Shown here in pieces: positions 49,558-58,391 of a DNA stretch of 64,000 bases (position 1 is the first letter of the stretch; every line of letters begins with the position of its first letter). Both the position numbers and the translations under genes were made by a program. The notes beneath the pieces were generated by a model. That model had not been told where the DNA came from and did not search any database. It saw only the letters and a program-made list of their open reading frames with translations. This stretch comes from Bacteroidia bacterium (GTDB lineage: Bacteria > Bacteroidota > Bacteroidia > 2-12-FULL-35-15), in the NCBI GenBank assembly GCA_016786925.1, contig JAEUTU010000057.1, positions 1-64,000 of the forward strand. Reading direction: 5' to 3'.

Positions 49558-51039
49558 ATGAACAAAATATTAGTTGCCAACAGAGGAGAGATCGCGCTAC
49601 GTGTCATGCGTTCCTGCCGTGAGATGGGTATTAAAACAGTAGCCGTTTATTCGGAAGCCGATCGTAATGCTCCATTTGTGAAATATGCCGATGAGGCTGT
49701 TTGTATTGGGCCACCGCCAAGTAACCAATCCTATTTGTTAGGTCACAAGATCATAGAAGTCTGCAAGCAATTGAATGTGGATGGGATCCATCCGGGATAC
49801 GGCTTTTTGTCGGAAAATGCAGAATTCGCTGCTGCTGTGAAGCAGGCGGGGATCACCTTCATCGGGCCTTCACCGGAAGCAATGGATATGATGGGCGATA
49901 AATTATCGGCTAAAGCAGCTGCTAAAAAATACAATATTCCAATGGTGCCGGGTTCTGAAGGTGCTATCGACACTGTGGAAGAAGGCAAAAAAGTAGCCTT
50001 GGCAACAGGTTTTCCTTTGTTGATCAAAGCCAGTGCCGGTGGTGGTGGAAAAGGGATGCGTATTGTGGAGAAGATCGAAGATTTTGAAGAGCAAATGAAG
50101 TTGGCGGTGAGTGAAGCTACTTCTGCTTTTGGCGATGGATCTGTTTTTATTGAGCGTTATGTGGCGGGACCACGTCATATTGAGATACAAGTATTGGGCG
50201 ATACACATGGAAATATTGTATATCTGTTCGAACGTGAATGTTCGGTACAAAGACGTCACCAGAAAGTGATCGAAGAAGCACCATCCAGTGTATTAACTCC
50301 GGAGATCCGCAAAGCCATGGGCGAATGTGCGGTGAATGTTGGGAAAGCTTGTAATTATGTGGGAGCAGGTACAGTGGAGTTCTTATTGGATGAGAACAAG
50401 AATTTTTATTTCCTGGAAATGAATACCCGTTTGCAGGTAGAGCATCCTGTTACGGAAATGATCACGGGAATCGACTTAGTAAAAGAACAGATCAAAGTAG
50501 CTAGAGGAGAGAAGTTGGCCTTTAAACAGGAAGACCTGAAGATCAACGGACATAGTGTGGAAGTGCGTGTATATGCCGAAGATCCTGCGAATAATTTCTT
50601 GCCGGATATCGGTAAATTAGTAACGTACAAGCGTCCACAAGGATTAGGTGTGCGTGTGGACGATGGTTTTGAAGAAGGAATGGATATTCCAATTTATTAC
50701 GATCCAATGATCTCTAAATTGATCACATTCGGAAAAGATAGAGCAGAAGCCATCGATAGAATGATCCGCGCGATTGATGATTATGAGATCGTAGGGGTAG
50801 AAACAACCTTGCCATTCTGTAAGTTTGTATTGCAACACGATGCGTTCACTTCGGGTAATTTCGATACACATTTTATCAAGCATTATTTTAAACCGGAATA
50901 TTTAAATAAAGAAACACCGGAAGAAGCAGAAATTGCTGCTTTGTTTGGCGCACGATTGGTGTTGAAGAAACAGGCACAAAAGGTGGTGTCGAACGAGAAT
51001 GCACAGCCGGTTTCGAAGTGGAAATTGAATAGGATGTAG
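49558..51039 (+). CDS. accC: Biotin carboxylase subunit of an acyl-CoA carboxylase
   Basis: 493 residues, an ATP-grasp biotin carboxylase that carboxylates biotin on its carrier protein using bicarbonate and ATP. It starts MNKILVANRGEIALRVMRSC. The ATP-binding glycine loop is KASAGGGGKGM, the active region contains ERYVAGPRHIEIQV and FERECSVQRRHQKVIEEAPS, and the catalytic glutamates and arginine are in EMNTRLQVEHPVTEM. No carrier (accB) or carboxyltransferase gene adjoins, so the acetyl- versus propionyl-CoA substrate is open. The C-terminal ~45 residues after the core are longer than in E. coli AccC (449 residues), which fits the acyl/propionyl type. Confidence 0.9.
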   Translation: MNKILVANRGEIALRVMRSCREMGIKTVAVYSEADRNAPFVKYADEAVCIGPPPSNQSYLLGHKIIEVCKQLNVDGIHPGYGFLSENAEFAAAVKQAGITFIGPSPEAMDMMGDKLSAKAAAKKYNIPMVPGSEGAIDTVEEGKKVALATGFPLLIKASAGGGGKGMRIVEKIEDFEEQMKLAVSEATSAFGDGSVFIERYVAGPRHIEIQVLGDTHGNIVYLFERECSVQRRHQKVIEEAPSSVLTPEIRKAMGECAVNVGKACNYVGAGTVEFLLDENKNFYFLEMNTRLQVEHPVTEMITGIDLVKEQIKVARGEKLAFKQEDLKINGHSVEVRVYAEDPANNFLPDIGKLVTYKRPQGLGVRVDDGFEEGMDIPIYYDPMISKLITFGKDRAEAIDRMIRAIDDYEIVGVETTLPFCKFVLQHDAFTSGNFDTHFIKHYFKPEYLNKETPEEAEIAALFGARLVLKKQAQKVVSNENAQPVSKWKLNRM

Positions 51040-51207
51040 GATTGTTAGTTTAAAGTTTGGAAGGTTAAAGTTGGAAGGTTGTGGGAGCTTCGTCCTGATA
51101 CTTTATACCTGCTACTTAATACTTTTTCATCTATTACATAACTTTTTGACACTTGCTTCGTTATAGTATAAAAATGAGTGCAATTGAATTGTGTTCAAAC
51201 CTGCCAA

Positions 51208-51828
51208 ATGGCTAAAAAAATATTCATAATCCTTTTCTTTTTACCGTTTCTGACGGTAGCTCAAAATCCTTTACCTGTTGCCGGCTCCATTGTTAACGAT
51301 CCTAAAACAGCTTTAAAAGGAGAATTGGTGTATCAGGTGTATTACGATGGGGATACCATTCCTTACAAGCAGCTGGCTTCGGTAAGTTGTTATGCCGACC
51401 GTACCTTCAAAACCAAAAAACAAAAAGCTGCATGGGATCGTTTGAAGTACAATGTTAAAAAGGTTTATCCTTATGCTATTCTAGCCGCAGCTAAATTAAA
51501 AGAGTATGATCAGATCCTGGCGAAAATGCCGGAGAATGACCGTAAAAAATACACTAAGATCGTTGAGCAGCAATTGAAAAAAGAGTTTGGTGATGAGCTG
51601 AAAAAATTATCTGTCAATCAAGGTCGTTTATTGATCAAACTCATCGACCGTGAAACCGGAAAAACAACGTATGATGTAGTGAAAGATATGCGTGGTTCGT
51701 TTTCGGCCTTCATGTGGCAAAGTGTAGCCATCATGTTCAACTCCAGCTTAAAATCAGAATACGATGCCGATGGTGATGATAAAGCCATTGAAGCTGCTAT
51801 CCGTTTGGTTGAATCAGGAGAGTTTTGA
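51208..51828 (+). CDS. Secreted DUF4294 protein
   Basis: 206 residues from the ATG at 51208 (MAKKIFIILFFLPFLTVAQ, a signal peptide), preferred over an in-frame GTG 30 bp upstream. The DUF4294 signature is visible: VYYDGDTIPYKQLASV, then WDRLKYNVKKVYPYAILAAAKLKEY, and a C-terminal RLLIKLIDRETGKTTYDVVKDMRGSFSAFMWQ. The family is conserved in Bacteroidota; its function is unknown to me. It converges on the OstA-like gene with a 3-bp gap. Confidence 0.85.
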   Translation: MAKKIFIILFFLPFLTVAQNPLPVAGSIVNDPKTALKGELVYQVYYDGDTIPYKQLASVSCYADRTFKTKKQKAAWDRLKYNVKKVYPYAILAAAKLKEYDQILAKMPENDRKKYTKIVEQQLKKEFGDELKKLSVNQGRLLIKLIDRETGKTTYDVVKDMRGSFSAFMWQSVAIMFNSSLKSEYDADGDDKAIEAAIRLVESGEF

Positions 51829-51831
51829 TCC

Positions 51832-53409
51832 TTACCATTTAAAAACATCCGCTACTGTTTCCGGACGTTCATTGGCTCTCCAGCTGAATCCTTTTAATTT
51901 GAATTCTTTTACATCTACTTGTTCCAATGGATACAAAGTAGCATCAGGCTTGGTAATGAAGGTGATCTTGTTGATTTGATTGTCTTTTAAATAAATATGT
52001 AAGTCACTGCAATCAGCTTTGTTCACCGCTTTTAATTCGTCCAGCTTCGTCTCTTTGTTTTTCTCTTTGGCATAATAGATCGTTTGTCCGTTACCCGACA
52101 CATTCACCCGCACCAGTTTATTATCACTGAAAAATCCTTTCATGTATTTTCCTCGGATCTGGTTGTAATGCAAACTATCTTCTTGGGAGATGATCAATCC
52201 TGTTCCGAACAACTCCAATGCTTTTAATGCTCTGTTGCCTGTTGTGATATGAATACTATCGGCTGTTAACTGATTGGCATCACTCCACAGAATAGGTTTA
52301 CCGATCATTTTCATTAATGAATCACTGATCGAATAATTTAAGGAATCACATTTGCCTTGCATATCGCTTTTATAAAACTTCACATGATGGAAGGCTAAGA
52401 GCTGACGATTATCTTTTACCAAACTGTCTTTCGAACTTTTGATCTTTGTTTTCGGCTGACCGATCGCTTTCAAGGTATCGGCATGCATGAATAAGGTATC
52501 TTTTTGATAGACTTGCGTTAGCAAGGCATTGCCTGTTACCACTGAGATGTTGATCAATTCTAAATACTTGGCATATTCACCTGTAATGATGATCTTTTGT
52601 GTGGTGTCGATGATCTGTACATTCTTGATAGCTCTGCCGATCCCTTTTTTACGATCGTAATACAAACTATCTCCAAACATTTTTTGTTCTTTCGTAAGGA
52701 TATAGGAATTTTTGCTGAAGCGCGATTGATCTTTAAATGTATCGTACCAGCCATCTTCGCAATAGATCAAATTCGATTTACTTTTGATAGTAGTAGGTCC
52801 TTTGAAATAGGTCACCTTCGAAGCGGTGTTGTAACGCATGGTATCGCAATTGATCACAAATTGCGGATTGGTCAGTACCACATCTTTTTTAAATGTAAGG
52901 TCATTTGTTTTAGCGAAAAAATAACCGGTCGTACTTGTCAGTACGTTGTCTTTATTCGTTATGCGGGCAGGTGTAACATAATAACCTACACTTGTGGATA
53001 CATCATAATTCAATGCATCGGTAGTGAGTTGCATATCGCCTTTGTTGACGATCACATTTTTAGTGATGATCGCTTTTTTCGTATTGCCATCATACTTCAG
53101 CAATTCTCCAAACATGTGCAAGCTATCGCCTTGTTGAATATGGATATGCCCGAATGCATCCAATGAATTATCATTATAAAAATAGGCACTGTCGCAAAAC
53201 ATAAATGTATTGTCCTGCTTGAACTGCACATTGCCGATCAATCGTTTGGCACCATTGCCTAGCTTTTTATCAAATTTTAAATGGTCGGCATTAACGATCT
53301 CGATCTTTTTTTGTGAAAAGAGTAGAGTAGAGGAAAGGCATAAAAAAAACAAAGCAGAAAATAAACGCTTGTTGAATGTCATCAATGGATTATTTTCTGC
53401 TTTGTTCAT
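51832..53409 (-). CDS. OstA/LptA-like LPS-transport protein
   Basis: 525 residues with a signal peptide (MTFNKRLFSALFFLCLSSTLLF, starting either at 53409 or at the in-frame ATG 27 bp later). The body is a long series of OstA-type beta-jellyroll strands: VNADHLKFDKKLGNGAKRLI, GNVQFKQDNTFMFCDSAYFY, DGNTKKAIITKNVIVN and AYFKGPTTIKSK-like TYFKGPTTIKSKSNLIYCED. These resemble the LptA/LptD N-terminal bridge that carries lipopolysaccharide across the periplasm. It is longer than LptA (185), as usual for Bacteroidota. The gene is 33 bp downstream of purA in the same direction. Confidence 0.85.
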   Translation of the reverse strand: MNKAENNPLMTFNKRLFSALFFLCLSSTLLFSQKKIEIVNADHLKFDKKLGNGAKRLIGNVQFKQDNTFMFCDSAYFYNDNSLDAFGHIHIQQGDSLHMFGELLKYDGNTKKAIITKNVIVNKGDMQLTTDALNYDVSTSVGYYVTPARITNKDNVLTSTTGYFFAKTNDLTFKKDVVLTNPQFVINCDTMRYNTASKVTYFKGPTTIKSKSNLIYCEDGWYDTFKDQSRFSKNSYILTKEQKMFGDSLYYDRKKGIGRAIKNVQIIDTTQKIIITGEYAKYLELINISVVTGNALLTQVYQKDTLFMHADTLKAIGQPKTKIKSSKDSLVKDNRQLLAFHHVKFYKSDMQGKCDSLNYSISDSLMKMIGKPILWSDANQLTADSIHITTGNRALKALELFGTGLIISQEDSLHYNQIRGKYMKGFFSDNKLVRVNVSGNGQTIYYAKEKNKETKLDELKAVNKADCSDLHIYLKDNQINKITFITKPDATLYPLEQVDVKEFKLKGFSWRANERPETVADVFKW

Positions 53410-53442
53410 ATGGTATAAAATGGTGTTGCTCTATGGCAATTA

Positions 53443-54723
53443 CTATACCAGTTCTTTTTTACGGATAAGCGTTTGTGTTCTATCCGGACCAACCGATACG
53501 ATCGTGATAGGTACACCGGTCTCTTTTTCAATAAAGTCGATGTAGCTACTCAACGATTCAGGTATCTGGTTGATATCATTCATTCCAGTTAAGTCTTTGT
53601 CCCAACCTTTCATTTCGGTGTAAATAGGACTCAATAACTCAGGAGAATAATCGTATGGTAAATAATTGATCGTTTCACCTTGGTAGTTGTATGCTGTACA
53701 CACTTTGATGGTATCCAGTCCGGTCAATACATCGGCTTTCATCATCAATAGTTCAGTAACACCATTTACCATTACAGCATATTTTAATGCAGGAAGGTCT
53801 AACCAGCCAGTTCTTCTTGGACGACCTGTAACAGAGCCGAATTCACGTCCATTATTACGGATCTGATCACCTGTTTCGTCAAACAATTCAGTAGGGAATG
53901 GTCCGCTACCAACGCGTGTACAATATGCTTTGAAAATACCGTACACTTTACCGATCTTGTTAGGAGCAATTCCTAAACCGGTACAAGCGCCCGCACAAAT
54001 GGTATTGGAAGACGTTACAAATGGGTATGAACCAAAGTCGATATCCAACAAGGAACCTTGAGCACCTTCTGCTAAGATCGATTTTTTGTTATTGAAAGCT
54101 TCATTGATATAATGTTCACTTTCAATTTGTGTGTATGTTTTTAACTGATCTACTGCTTTGAACCATTCCGGCTCCATTTCATCAAGGTTATATTCAAACT
54201 GATGGTGCGATAAGATCTGTTTGTGTTTCTCAACCAAGGCATCGTATTTTGCTTTAAAGTTAGGCAACATGATATCGCCTAAGCGTAATCCATTACGGCC
54301 GGTTTTATCCATGTACGTTGGTCCGATCCCTTTTAATGTCGATCCGATCTTTTCCTTTCCTTTAGCAGCTTCAGAAGCTGCATCCAATAAACGGTGTGTA
54401 GGAAGGATCAAATGTGCACGTTTGGAGAATAATAGTTTTGACCTAACATCTACGCCCATTTTGATCAATGCTTCAATTTCGCTCATTAACACCACAGGAT
54501 CGATCACCACACCATTGCCAATGATATTGATAGAGTTGCCATGAAATATTCCGGAAGGAATGGTTCTTAATACATGTTTGATCCCGTTGAATTCAAGTGT
54601 GTGTCCTGCATTCGGACCGCCTTGAAATCGACCAACGATATCATATTTTGGAGTTAATACATCTACGATTTTTCCTTTTCCTTCGTCTCCCCACTGAAGA
54701 CCTAACAATACATCTACTTTCAT
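53443..54723 (-). CDS. purA: Adenylosuccinate synthetase
   Basis: 426 residues; converts IMP and aspartate to adenylosuccinate with GTP. It starts MKVDVLLGLQWGDEGKGKIV (P-loop-like GDEGKGK with the catalytic Asp of GDEGKG), then GGPNAGHTLEFNG with the catalytic histidine, KGIGPTYMDKTGRNGLRLGD, SLLDIDFGSYPFVTSS, and the C-terminal SVGPDRTQTL. Length is typical. It follows the STAS gene by 21 bp, forming fur-STAS-purA. Confidence 0.97.
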   Translation of the reverse strand: MKVDVLLGLQWGDEGKGKIVDVLTPKYDIVGRFQGGPNAGHTLEFNGIKHVLRTIPSGIFHGNSINIIGNGVVIDPVVLMSEIEALIKMGVDVRSKLLFSKRAHLILPTHRLLDAASEAAKGKEKIGSTLKGIGPTYMDKTGRNGLRLGDIMLPNFKAKYDALVEKHKQILSHHQFEYNLDEMEPEWFKAVDQLKTYTQIESEHYINEAFNNKKSILAEGAQGSLLDIDFGSYPFVTSSNTICAGACTGLGIAPNKIGKVYGIFKAYCTRVGSGPFPTELFDETGDQIRNNGREFGSVTGRPRRTGWLDLPALKYAVMVNGVTELLMMKADVLTGLDTIKVCTAYNYQGETINYLPYDYSPELLSPIYTEMKGWDKDLTGMNDINQIPESLSSYIDFIEKETGVPITIVSVGPDRTQTLIRKKELV

Positions 54724-54744
54724 TATTTCTGTTGATTAATACGC

Positions 54745-55092
54745 TTATTTTTTTAATGTGCTGATCGCTTTTTCTTCCGAGTCGCACACGTTGAATACAC
54801 TGTTTAATTTGGTGATCACCAATAATTCATTGATCTTTTTATTGATGTTGCAGATGGCTACATCGCCACCGGCTTTTCTTGATTTTGTAAGAATGTTGAT
54901 GAGGATATTCAAACCACTGCTGTTTAAATATTTTAATTCAGCTAGATTTAGAATGATGGAAGATTCTCCGGCAGTAACAGCCGTTTCAACTTCTTTCATC
55001 ATTTCATCTGCTTGATTTCTGTCGATCAATTCGCCTTGTAAAAGAAAAACATTCATACCTTCCTTTTTACTTGATTTGTATCCGAATATCAT
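54745..55092 (-). CDS. STAS-domain anti-anti-sigma factor homologue
   Basis: 115 residues forming one STAS domain. The segment [20 protein letters not shown] holds the conserved serine pair (NSSGL) that is phosphorylated in SpoIIAA/RsbV partner switching. The ATG overlaps the fur stop by 4 bp, so the two are probably coupled. SpoIIE-type phosphatases of the sort encoded at 2018-3898 dephosphorylate such proteins, but no RsbW-like kinase is in the window, so the signalling partner is unknown. Confidence 0.88.
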   Translation of the reverse strand: MIFGYKSSKKEGMNVFLLQGELIDRNQADEMMKEVETAVTAGESSIILNLAELKYLNSSGLNILINILTKSRKAGGDVAICNINKKINELLVITKLNSVFNVCDSEEKAISTLKK

Positions 55093-55574
55093 ATTTTACT
55101 TTTTATTTTTTTATGTTCACAAGTACCATTGTTGGCTAACTTCTGGCATTTGCCGTAGAAATTCAGTGAATGGTTGGTAATGTCGAATTGAAGAATATCA
55201 CCTGCTGTTCTTTGGATCTGCTGTAAACGTGGATCACAGAATTCAAATACTTTTTCGCAGTCGGTACAGATCAAATGATCGTGTTGTTTGTATTCGTATG
55301 ATTTCTCGAAGTGAGCAATGTTCTTTCCAAACTGATGTTTGGTAACTAAGTTGCAATTCAATAATAATTCGATCGTATTGTACAAGGTAGCACGGCTCAC
55401 TCTGTATTTTTTATTCTTCATGTGGATGTACAACGATTCGATATCGAAGTGGCCGCCATGTGAATAGATCTCATTAAGGATAGCAAAACGTTCAGGAGTT
55501 TTTCTATGACTATGCTTTTGCAGGTATTCTGCAAATATCTGTTTTACCGTTTCCTTGGTATCAATAGCCGACAT
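55089..55574 (-). CDS. Fur-family metal-dependent repressor
   Basis: 161 residues from the ATG at 55574 ([20 protein letters not shown]); the longer in-frame extension contains the THX terminator and is rejected. The winged helix is [22 protein letters not shown]...[17 protein letters not shown]. The metal-binding part reads [24 protein letters not shown], and the second half of the zinc site is loose ([14 protein letters not shown]). Fur, PerR and Zur cannot be told apart here. It heads the fur-STAS-purA group; from memory Fur-purA proximity is common in Bacteroidota. Confidence 0.9.
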   Translation of the reverse strand: MSAIDTKETVKQIFAEYLQKHSHRKTPERFAILNEIYSHGGHFDIESLYIHMKNKKYRVSRATLYNTIELLLNCNLVTKHQFGKNIAHFEKSYEYKQHDHLICTDCEKVFEFCDPRLQQIQRTAGDILQFDITNHSLNFYGKCQKLANNGTCEHKKIKSKI

Positions 55575-55681
55575 AAGTTCTTTTGATATTTTGAGCAATA
55601 AAATTACGAAAATAATCGGCTTGTGAGTGTAAAGTTTTCCACAATCTACAAGGCTTTTGTTGATGGTTGAGGAATAAAAAA

Positions 55682-55703
55682 ATCCCTCGCATGTGCGAGG
55701 GAT
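55682..55703 (-). terminator. Rho-independent terminator of the THX gene
   Basis: ATCCCTCGCA / TGCGAGGGAT stem. On the minus strand it is followed by a T7 run. It lies 28 bp beyond the THX stop. On the plus strand there is also a T5 run. Confidence 0.9.
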
Positions 55704-55730
55704 CTTTTTATTATTTCTTTGCAATTCAGC

Positions 55731-55895
55731 TTATTTGGCAGCTTTTTTAGCAGCTTTTTTCGGTGCAGCAGCTTTTTTAGCCGGTGCAGCAGCTTTTGCT
55801 GATGCCGCTGATTTTGCTTTTTTACGTGGTCTGCGAACTCCATAAGATCCCATTGAGATCTTACCTTTACGACTTTTTTTATCTCCTTTTCCCAT
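55731..55895 (-). CDS. 30S ribosomal protein bTHX-like with Ala/Lys tail
   Basis: 54 residues. The N-terminal ~25 residues, MGKGDKKSRKGKISMGSYGV and RRPRKK, match the THX protein of Thermus and Bacteroidota, which sits in the head of the 30S subunit. The remaining ~27 residues are repeats of KKAAAP/KAAA, giving a histone-H1-like tail. The start at 55895 follows a consensus promoter and the gene ends in a strong terminator, so this short frame is a genuine monocistronic gene. Confidence 0.88.
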   Translation of the reverse strand: MGKGDKKSRKGKISMGSYGVRRPRKKAKSAASAKAAAPAKKAAAPKKAAKKAAK

Positions 55896-55933
55896 AATGA
55901 TTTGTGTGTTTATGTTTTAAGTTAATAGTTATA

Positions 55934-55964
55934 CAAACGTACATTAATTTTATATAAAAACAAA
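55934..55964 (-). promoter_or_regulatory. Textbook Bacteroidota promoter of the THX gene
   Basis: Minus strand: TTTG at 55961-55964, a 19-bp spacer and TACGTTTG at 55934-55941, followed by a ~32-nt leader. It matches both consensus elements at ideal spacing. Confidence 0.75.
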
Positions 55965-55975
55965 TATTTTTTGAG

Positions 55976-56662
55976 CTACTTCTGTTCCGGTGTCATTCCT
56001 TTTTTTGCCCAGAAATCTTTTTCTAATATTTCCACTCTGCTGATCGATTTGCGAAGCCAATGTAAACGCAATTCTTCTTTTTCTTCTTCACTGATATGCC
56101 AATTCACATTGGTTTGGTGTAAGCGCTCTACGGTACTGTGTAAGCACAATGCAGCTGAAACAGAGATGTTAAAGCTTTCAGTAAAACCATACATCGGTAT
56201 CATTACAAATTCATCGGCATGTTCACGAACGGTATCAGAAATTCCGGTTAGTTCGGTTCCAAATACCAATGCCAGCGGTTTATCTACCGGCAGGTCTTTT
56301 AATTCATAACCATTTTTATGTGGTGATGTAGCCACGATCCGGTAACCTTTGGCTTTTAATTTTTGAATACAATCGAGTGAATTGTTCTCCGCTTTTCTAT
56401 ACTTATGCAGGTTCAGCCATTTAGGCGAGCCCATGGCAATGTCTTTATTCACCGTATATGCATTGTTGTTCTCTACGATATGAATATCCTGAACACCAAA
56501 AATATCACATGAACGGAGCACTGCACTGGCATTGTGCGGCTGATACAGATCTTCAAGCACGATCGTGATGTGGCGGGTTCTGTTTTCCAGAACCTGTTCC
56601 ATCTTTGCCTTGCGGGTATCGGATACAAATTGCGATAGATATTCGATCAGCTCTTTACTCAT
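55976..56662 (-). CDS. trmH: TrmH-type tRNA 2'-O-ribose methyltransferase
   Basis: 228 residues of the SPOUT class. Motif 1 reads VLEDLYQPHNASAVLRSCDIFG (N and R catalytic). Motif 2 is LALVFGTELTGIS. Motif 3 is FTESFNISVSAALCL with the SAM-binding knot. This pattern fits TrmH, which methylates G18 of tRNAs, but other SpoU enzymes are close. A C-terminal helical extension (EKEELRLHWLRKSISRVEIL) is typical. The start is 2 bp after the stop of the arginase-family gene, suggesting co-transcription. Confidence 0.88.
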   Translation of the reverse strand: MSKELIEYLSQFVSDTRKAKMEQVLENRTRHITIVLEDLYQPHNASAVLRSCDIFGVQDIHIVENNNAYTVNKDIAMGSPKWLNLHKYRKAENNSLDCIQKLKAKGYRIVATSPHKNGYELKDLPVDKPLALVFGTELTGISDTVREHADEFVMIPMYGFTESFNISVSAALCLHSTVERLHQTNVNWHISEEEKEELRLHWLRKSISRVEILEKDFWAKKGMTPEQK

Positions 56663-56663
56663 A

Positions 56664-57722
56664 CTATTTTACTTTTCCGTTCGACTTAGCCACTAAGTTA
56701 GCAATGCGGTATAACATTCTTGCACCCACATTTGCATCCCACTCATCCTTGCCCGGTGCAATTTCATTGATGTCGAATGCAATGATCGTTTTTTTACTTT
56801 CCACAATTTTCTGAACCAAGAACAAGATCTCTTCTGTTTCAAATCCACCCGATACCGGTGTTCCTGTATTCGGACAAAGTTTTGGATCTAATCCATCAAT
56901 GTCGAAACTTAAATAGATCTTATCCGGCAATTGTTTGATGATATCATCACATACCTTGCTCCATGATTTGCCTTCATACTGCTGATGTTTGATATCGCGA
57001 TCATAAAATGTTTTAATTCTTCCTTTCGACTTTTCCACCAATTGTGCTTCTGCTTCGCAATAATCACGAATACCCACTTGTACCAGTTTTTCAACCTGTT
57101 TGATCTTTAAAGCATTGAACATGATGGAAGCATGAGAGAATTCAAATCCTTCATAAGCATCTCGAAGATCGGCATGCGCATCAATTTGAAGGATACCGAA
57201 TGATTTGTGTTTTTCAGCCAATGCCTGCATCATTCCAAGCGGAGTGCTGTGATCGCCACCCAATAAAGCCACCACCTTATTTTTATTCATGAAATGCAAT
57301 ACACGTTGTTTTACCCATGCATTCATTTCTTTACATTCTTTATTTACTTCTGTCTGGATCTTGCGCATGGTTGCATTTTTATCAGCCGATTTGCCATCTT
57401 CCAACATGCCGATATATGTTTCCGCCTTTTTGCGAAGTCCATTACTTTTCTTTTGAATATTCGTAGGGATCTTATCCATAGCAACACCTATTTTCCAGGC
57501 ATCTTTGATGTTTGGATCATAAAGATCCACTTGAAAAGAGGCATCAAAAACAGCTTGAGGACCTTTTGCAGTTCCTGCAGCATAAGAAACGGTTACTTCC
57601 CAAGGTACGGGTACAATTACCACTTCTGCTTCATCGGTAGTAAAAGGTAATCCGTAGATATTTGCATTTTTATCCCCGAGGTCGTTCGGGTTAAAATTTT
57701 TGATCTTTTCAGCTTTGCTCAT
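56664..57722 (-). CDS. Arginase/agmatinase-family ureohydrolase
   Basis: 352 residues. The binuclear manganese site is visible: GGDHSTPLGMMQ with its histidine, then IDAHADLRDAYEG with the Asp-X-His-X-Asp motif, and SFDIDGLDPKLCPNTGTPVSGG with the second Asp-X-Asp. The N-terminal part has FTTDEAEVVIVPVPWEVTVSYAAG as in agmatinases. Agmatinase, arginase and formiminoglutamase cannot be separated from sequence alone; no polyamine or histidine-degradation genes adjoin. Length is at the long end for agmatinases because of an insert (~120-150). Confidence 0.88.
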   Translation of the reverse strand: MSKAEKIKNFNPNDLGDKNANIYGLPFTTDEAEVVIVPVPWEVTVSYAAGTAKGPQAVFDASFQVDLYDPNIKDAWKIGVAMDKIPTNIQKKSNGLRKKAETYIGMLEDGKSADKNATMRKIQTEVNKECKEMNAWVKQRVLHFMNKNKVVALLGGDHSTPLGMMQALAEKHKSFGILQIDAHADLRDAYEGFEFSHASIMFNALKIKQVEKLVQVGIRDYCEAEAQLVEKSKGRIKTFYDRDIKHQQYEGKSWSKVCDDIIKQLPDKIYLSFDIDGLDPKLCPNTGTPVSGGFETEEILFLVQKIVESKKTIIAFDINEIAPGKDEWDANVGARMLYRIANLVAKSNGKVK

Positions 57723-57904
57723 AATGTTTCTTTTTTTGAAGGTTGCGAATTTACAAAAATTATATTGTTAAGAGGGAAACAGTTAGGAGTAGAAGGAATA
57801 TGATAAAGATCAGTTGAAAAAATAGCTAAGTGTTTGAAAATTAATCGGTAAATAACTTGACTTTAGCGTAAAATTTAGTACTTTTACAGTATAAATTTTA
57901 ATGT

Positions 57905-58354
57905 GTGAACCCAACAGCGTTAAAATATTGTTGTTTAATTTCTTTTTCTCTGCTTTCCATTATTACGTTGGCTCAACCTAATAATCAGGCAGTACTCACT
58001 ATTATTGGTGATCCTGTAGGGAATAATGATAATGTGGGTAATTTTAATCCTTATCAGCAGCAGGCACAAGCCGCTCCTCCTCAGCAACAAGCATTTCAAG
58101 AAACCAATGTATTGATTGAACCTTCACTTGAAAACGGTTTTCACATGCGTTTTGAAGTTGGGATGAATCAACCCGATAACAGCTTTAATTCAAAGCCTTC
58201 CTTATCATCTTCAGGTGGTGGTGGTGTGGCCGTGAAAGTGAAGAAACGTCAGCCATCCATGACCGAGCGTACTTTCAATATGAAGAAGAAGTTGAAGTCG
58301 TGGTTACCGAAGCGCAAAAAACGTTATCGCCCTAACCTTTGCGGCCGCTTTTAA
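57905..58354 (+). CDS. Hypothetical secreted basic-tailed protein (GTG start)
   Basis: 149 residues. The signal peptide is in the frame that begins at GTG 57905 (MNPTALKYCCLISFSLLSII...LAQ); an ATG at 57901 is in another frame. A Gln/Ala/Pro-rich low-complexity region (PYQQQAQAAPPQQQAFQETN), a Ser/Gly stretch and a strongly basic end (KVKKRQPS, MKKKLKSWLPKRKKRYRPN) follow. No family recognised. It lies 37 bp before the M48 protease gene on the same strand. Confidence 0.6.
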   Translation: MNPTALKYCCLISFSLLSIITLAQPNNQAVLTIIGDPVGNNDNVGNFNPYQQQAQAAPPQQQAFQETNVLIEPSLENGFHMRFEVGMNQPDNSFNSKPSLSSSGGGGVAVKVKKRQPSMTERTFNMKKKLKSWLPKRKKRYRPNLCGRF

Positions 58355-58391
58355 TTTTTCTATTTTTGTAGCCTAATCAAATTATTTTTTT

